From contig CM034601.1 in the NCBI GenBank assembly GCA_020091685.1, forward strand, positions 3,224,920 to 3,288,919: a stretch of DNA of 64,000 nt. The letters are read 5' to 3'. A model generated the notes under the pieces. It saw only the letters and a program-made list of their open reading frames with translations. It did no database searches and was not told the origin of the DNA. Position 1 is the first letter of the stretch. Each line of letters starts with the position of its first letter. Below, one piece after another: positions 63,910 through 64,000 of the stretch. Source of the DNA: Lutjanus erythropterus (lineage: Eukaryota > Chordata > Actinopteri > Lutjaniformes > Lutjanidae). Made by a program: the position numbers and the translations under genes.

Positions 63910-64000
63910 CTGTGTGAGAAAGACAAGAAAGAGGACAGCCAATGAGACCAGGGGACGGAGGAAAAGACGCCGACACGACCGTCCGTGTGGTTTCGAGGAC

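Overview
This window is nuclear DNA of a ray-finned fish, probably a percomorph teleost. The evidence is AT-rich sequence, long CA/GT microsatellites, many short terminal-inverted-repeat elements of kinds common in teleost genomes, and two split vertebrate genes. The species cannot be fixed from the sequence alone.

Two protein-coding genes are secure, both on the minus strand. At the right end (56,494-63,909 and beyond) are the last seven coding exons of grk6, G protein-coupled receptor kinase 6. They run from the catalytic loop RDLKPEN to the palmitoylation-type C-terminus DCCGNCSDSDEEPTRL and stop. All six exon junctions inside the window keep frame. The 5' half of the gene lies past the right edge. 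At 11,126-11,477 is the first coding exon of prr7, proline-rich 7, a short transmembrane adaptor. Its C-terminal coding exon was not found and probably lies past the left edge. A candidate prr7 5' UTR exon and promoter lie at about 23.95-24.24 kb. From memory of the human locus, GRK6 and PRR7 are also same-strand neighbours there (5q35), so this looks like conserved synteny.

Layout. 1-11.1 kb: presumed prr7 intron, holding degraded transposon copies. 11.1-24.2 kb: prr7 coding exon and presumed 5' intron, holding a MITE, SINE and tRNA-like pieces, a LINE relic and two larger TIR elements. 24.5-55.5 kb: about 31 kb between the genes, with no gene I can defend. It holds BED-finger and Tc1 transposase relics, retroelement 3' ends, two arrays of one 26-bp minisatellite, and a split ~150-bp tandem repeat rich in GAGATAAC/GTTATCTC. 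55.5-64 kb: grk6, whose introns hold a hAT-type BED-finger relic and a 955-bp pogo-like element ending 13 bp from a splice donor.

I found no convincing new biological system. The best second-look items are the pogo element beside the grk6 donor, the Ser-Pro-Glu in place of the kinase APE motif, the dinucleotide repeat touching the grk6 stop codon, the paired minisatellite and satellite arrays, and an exon-like open frame at 36.5 kb.
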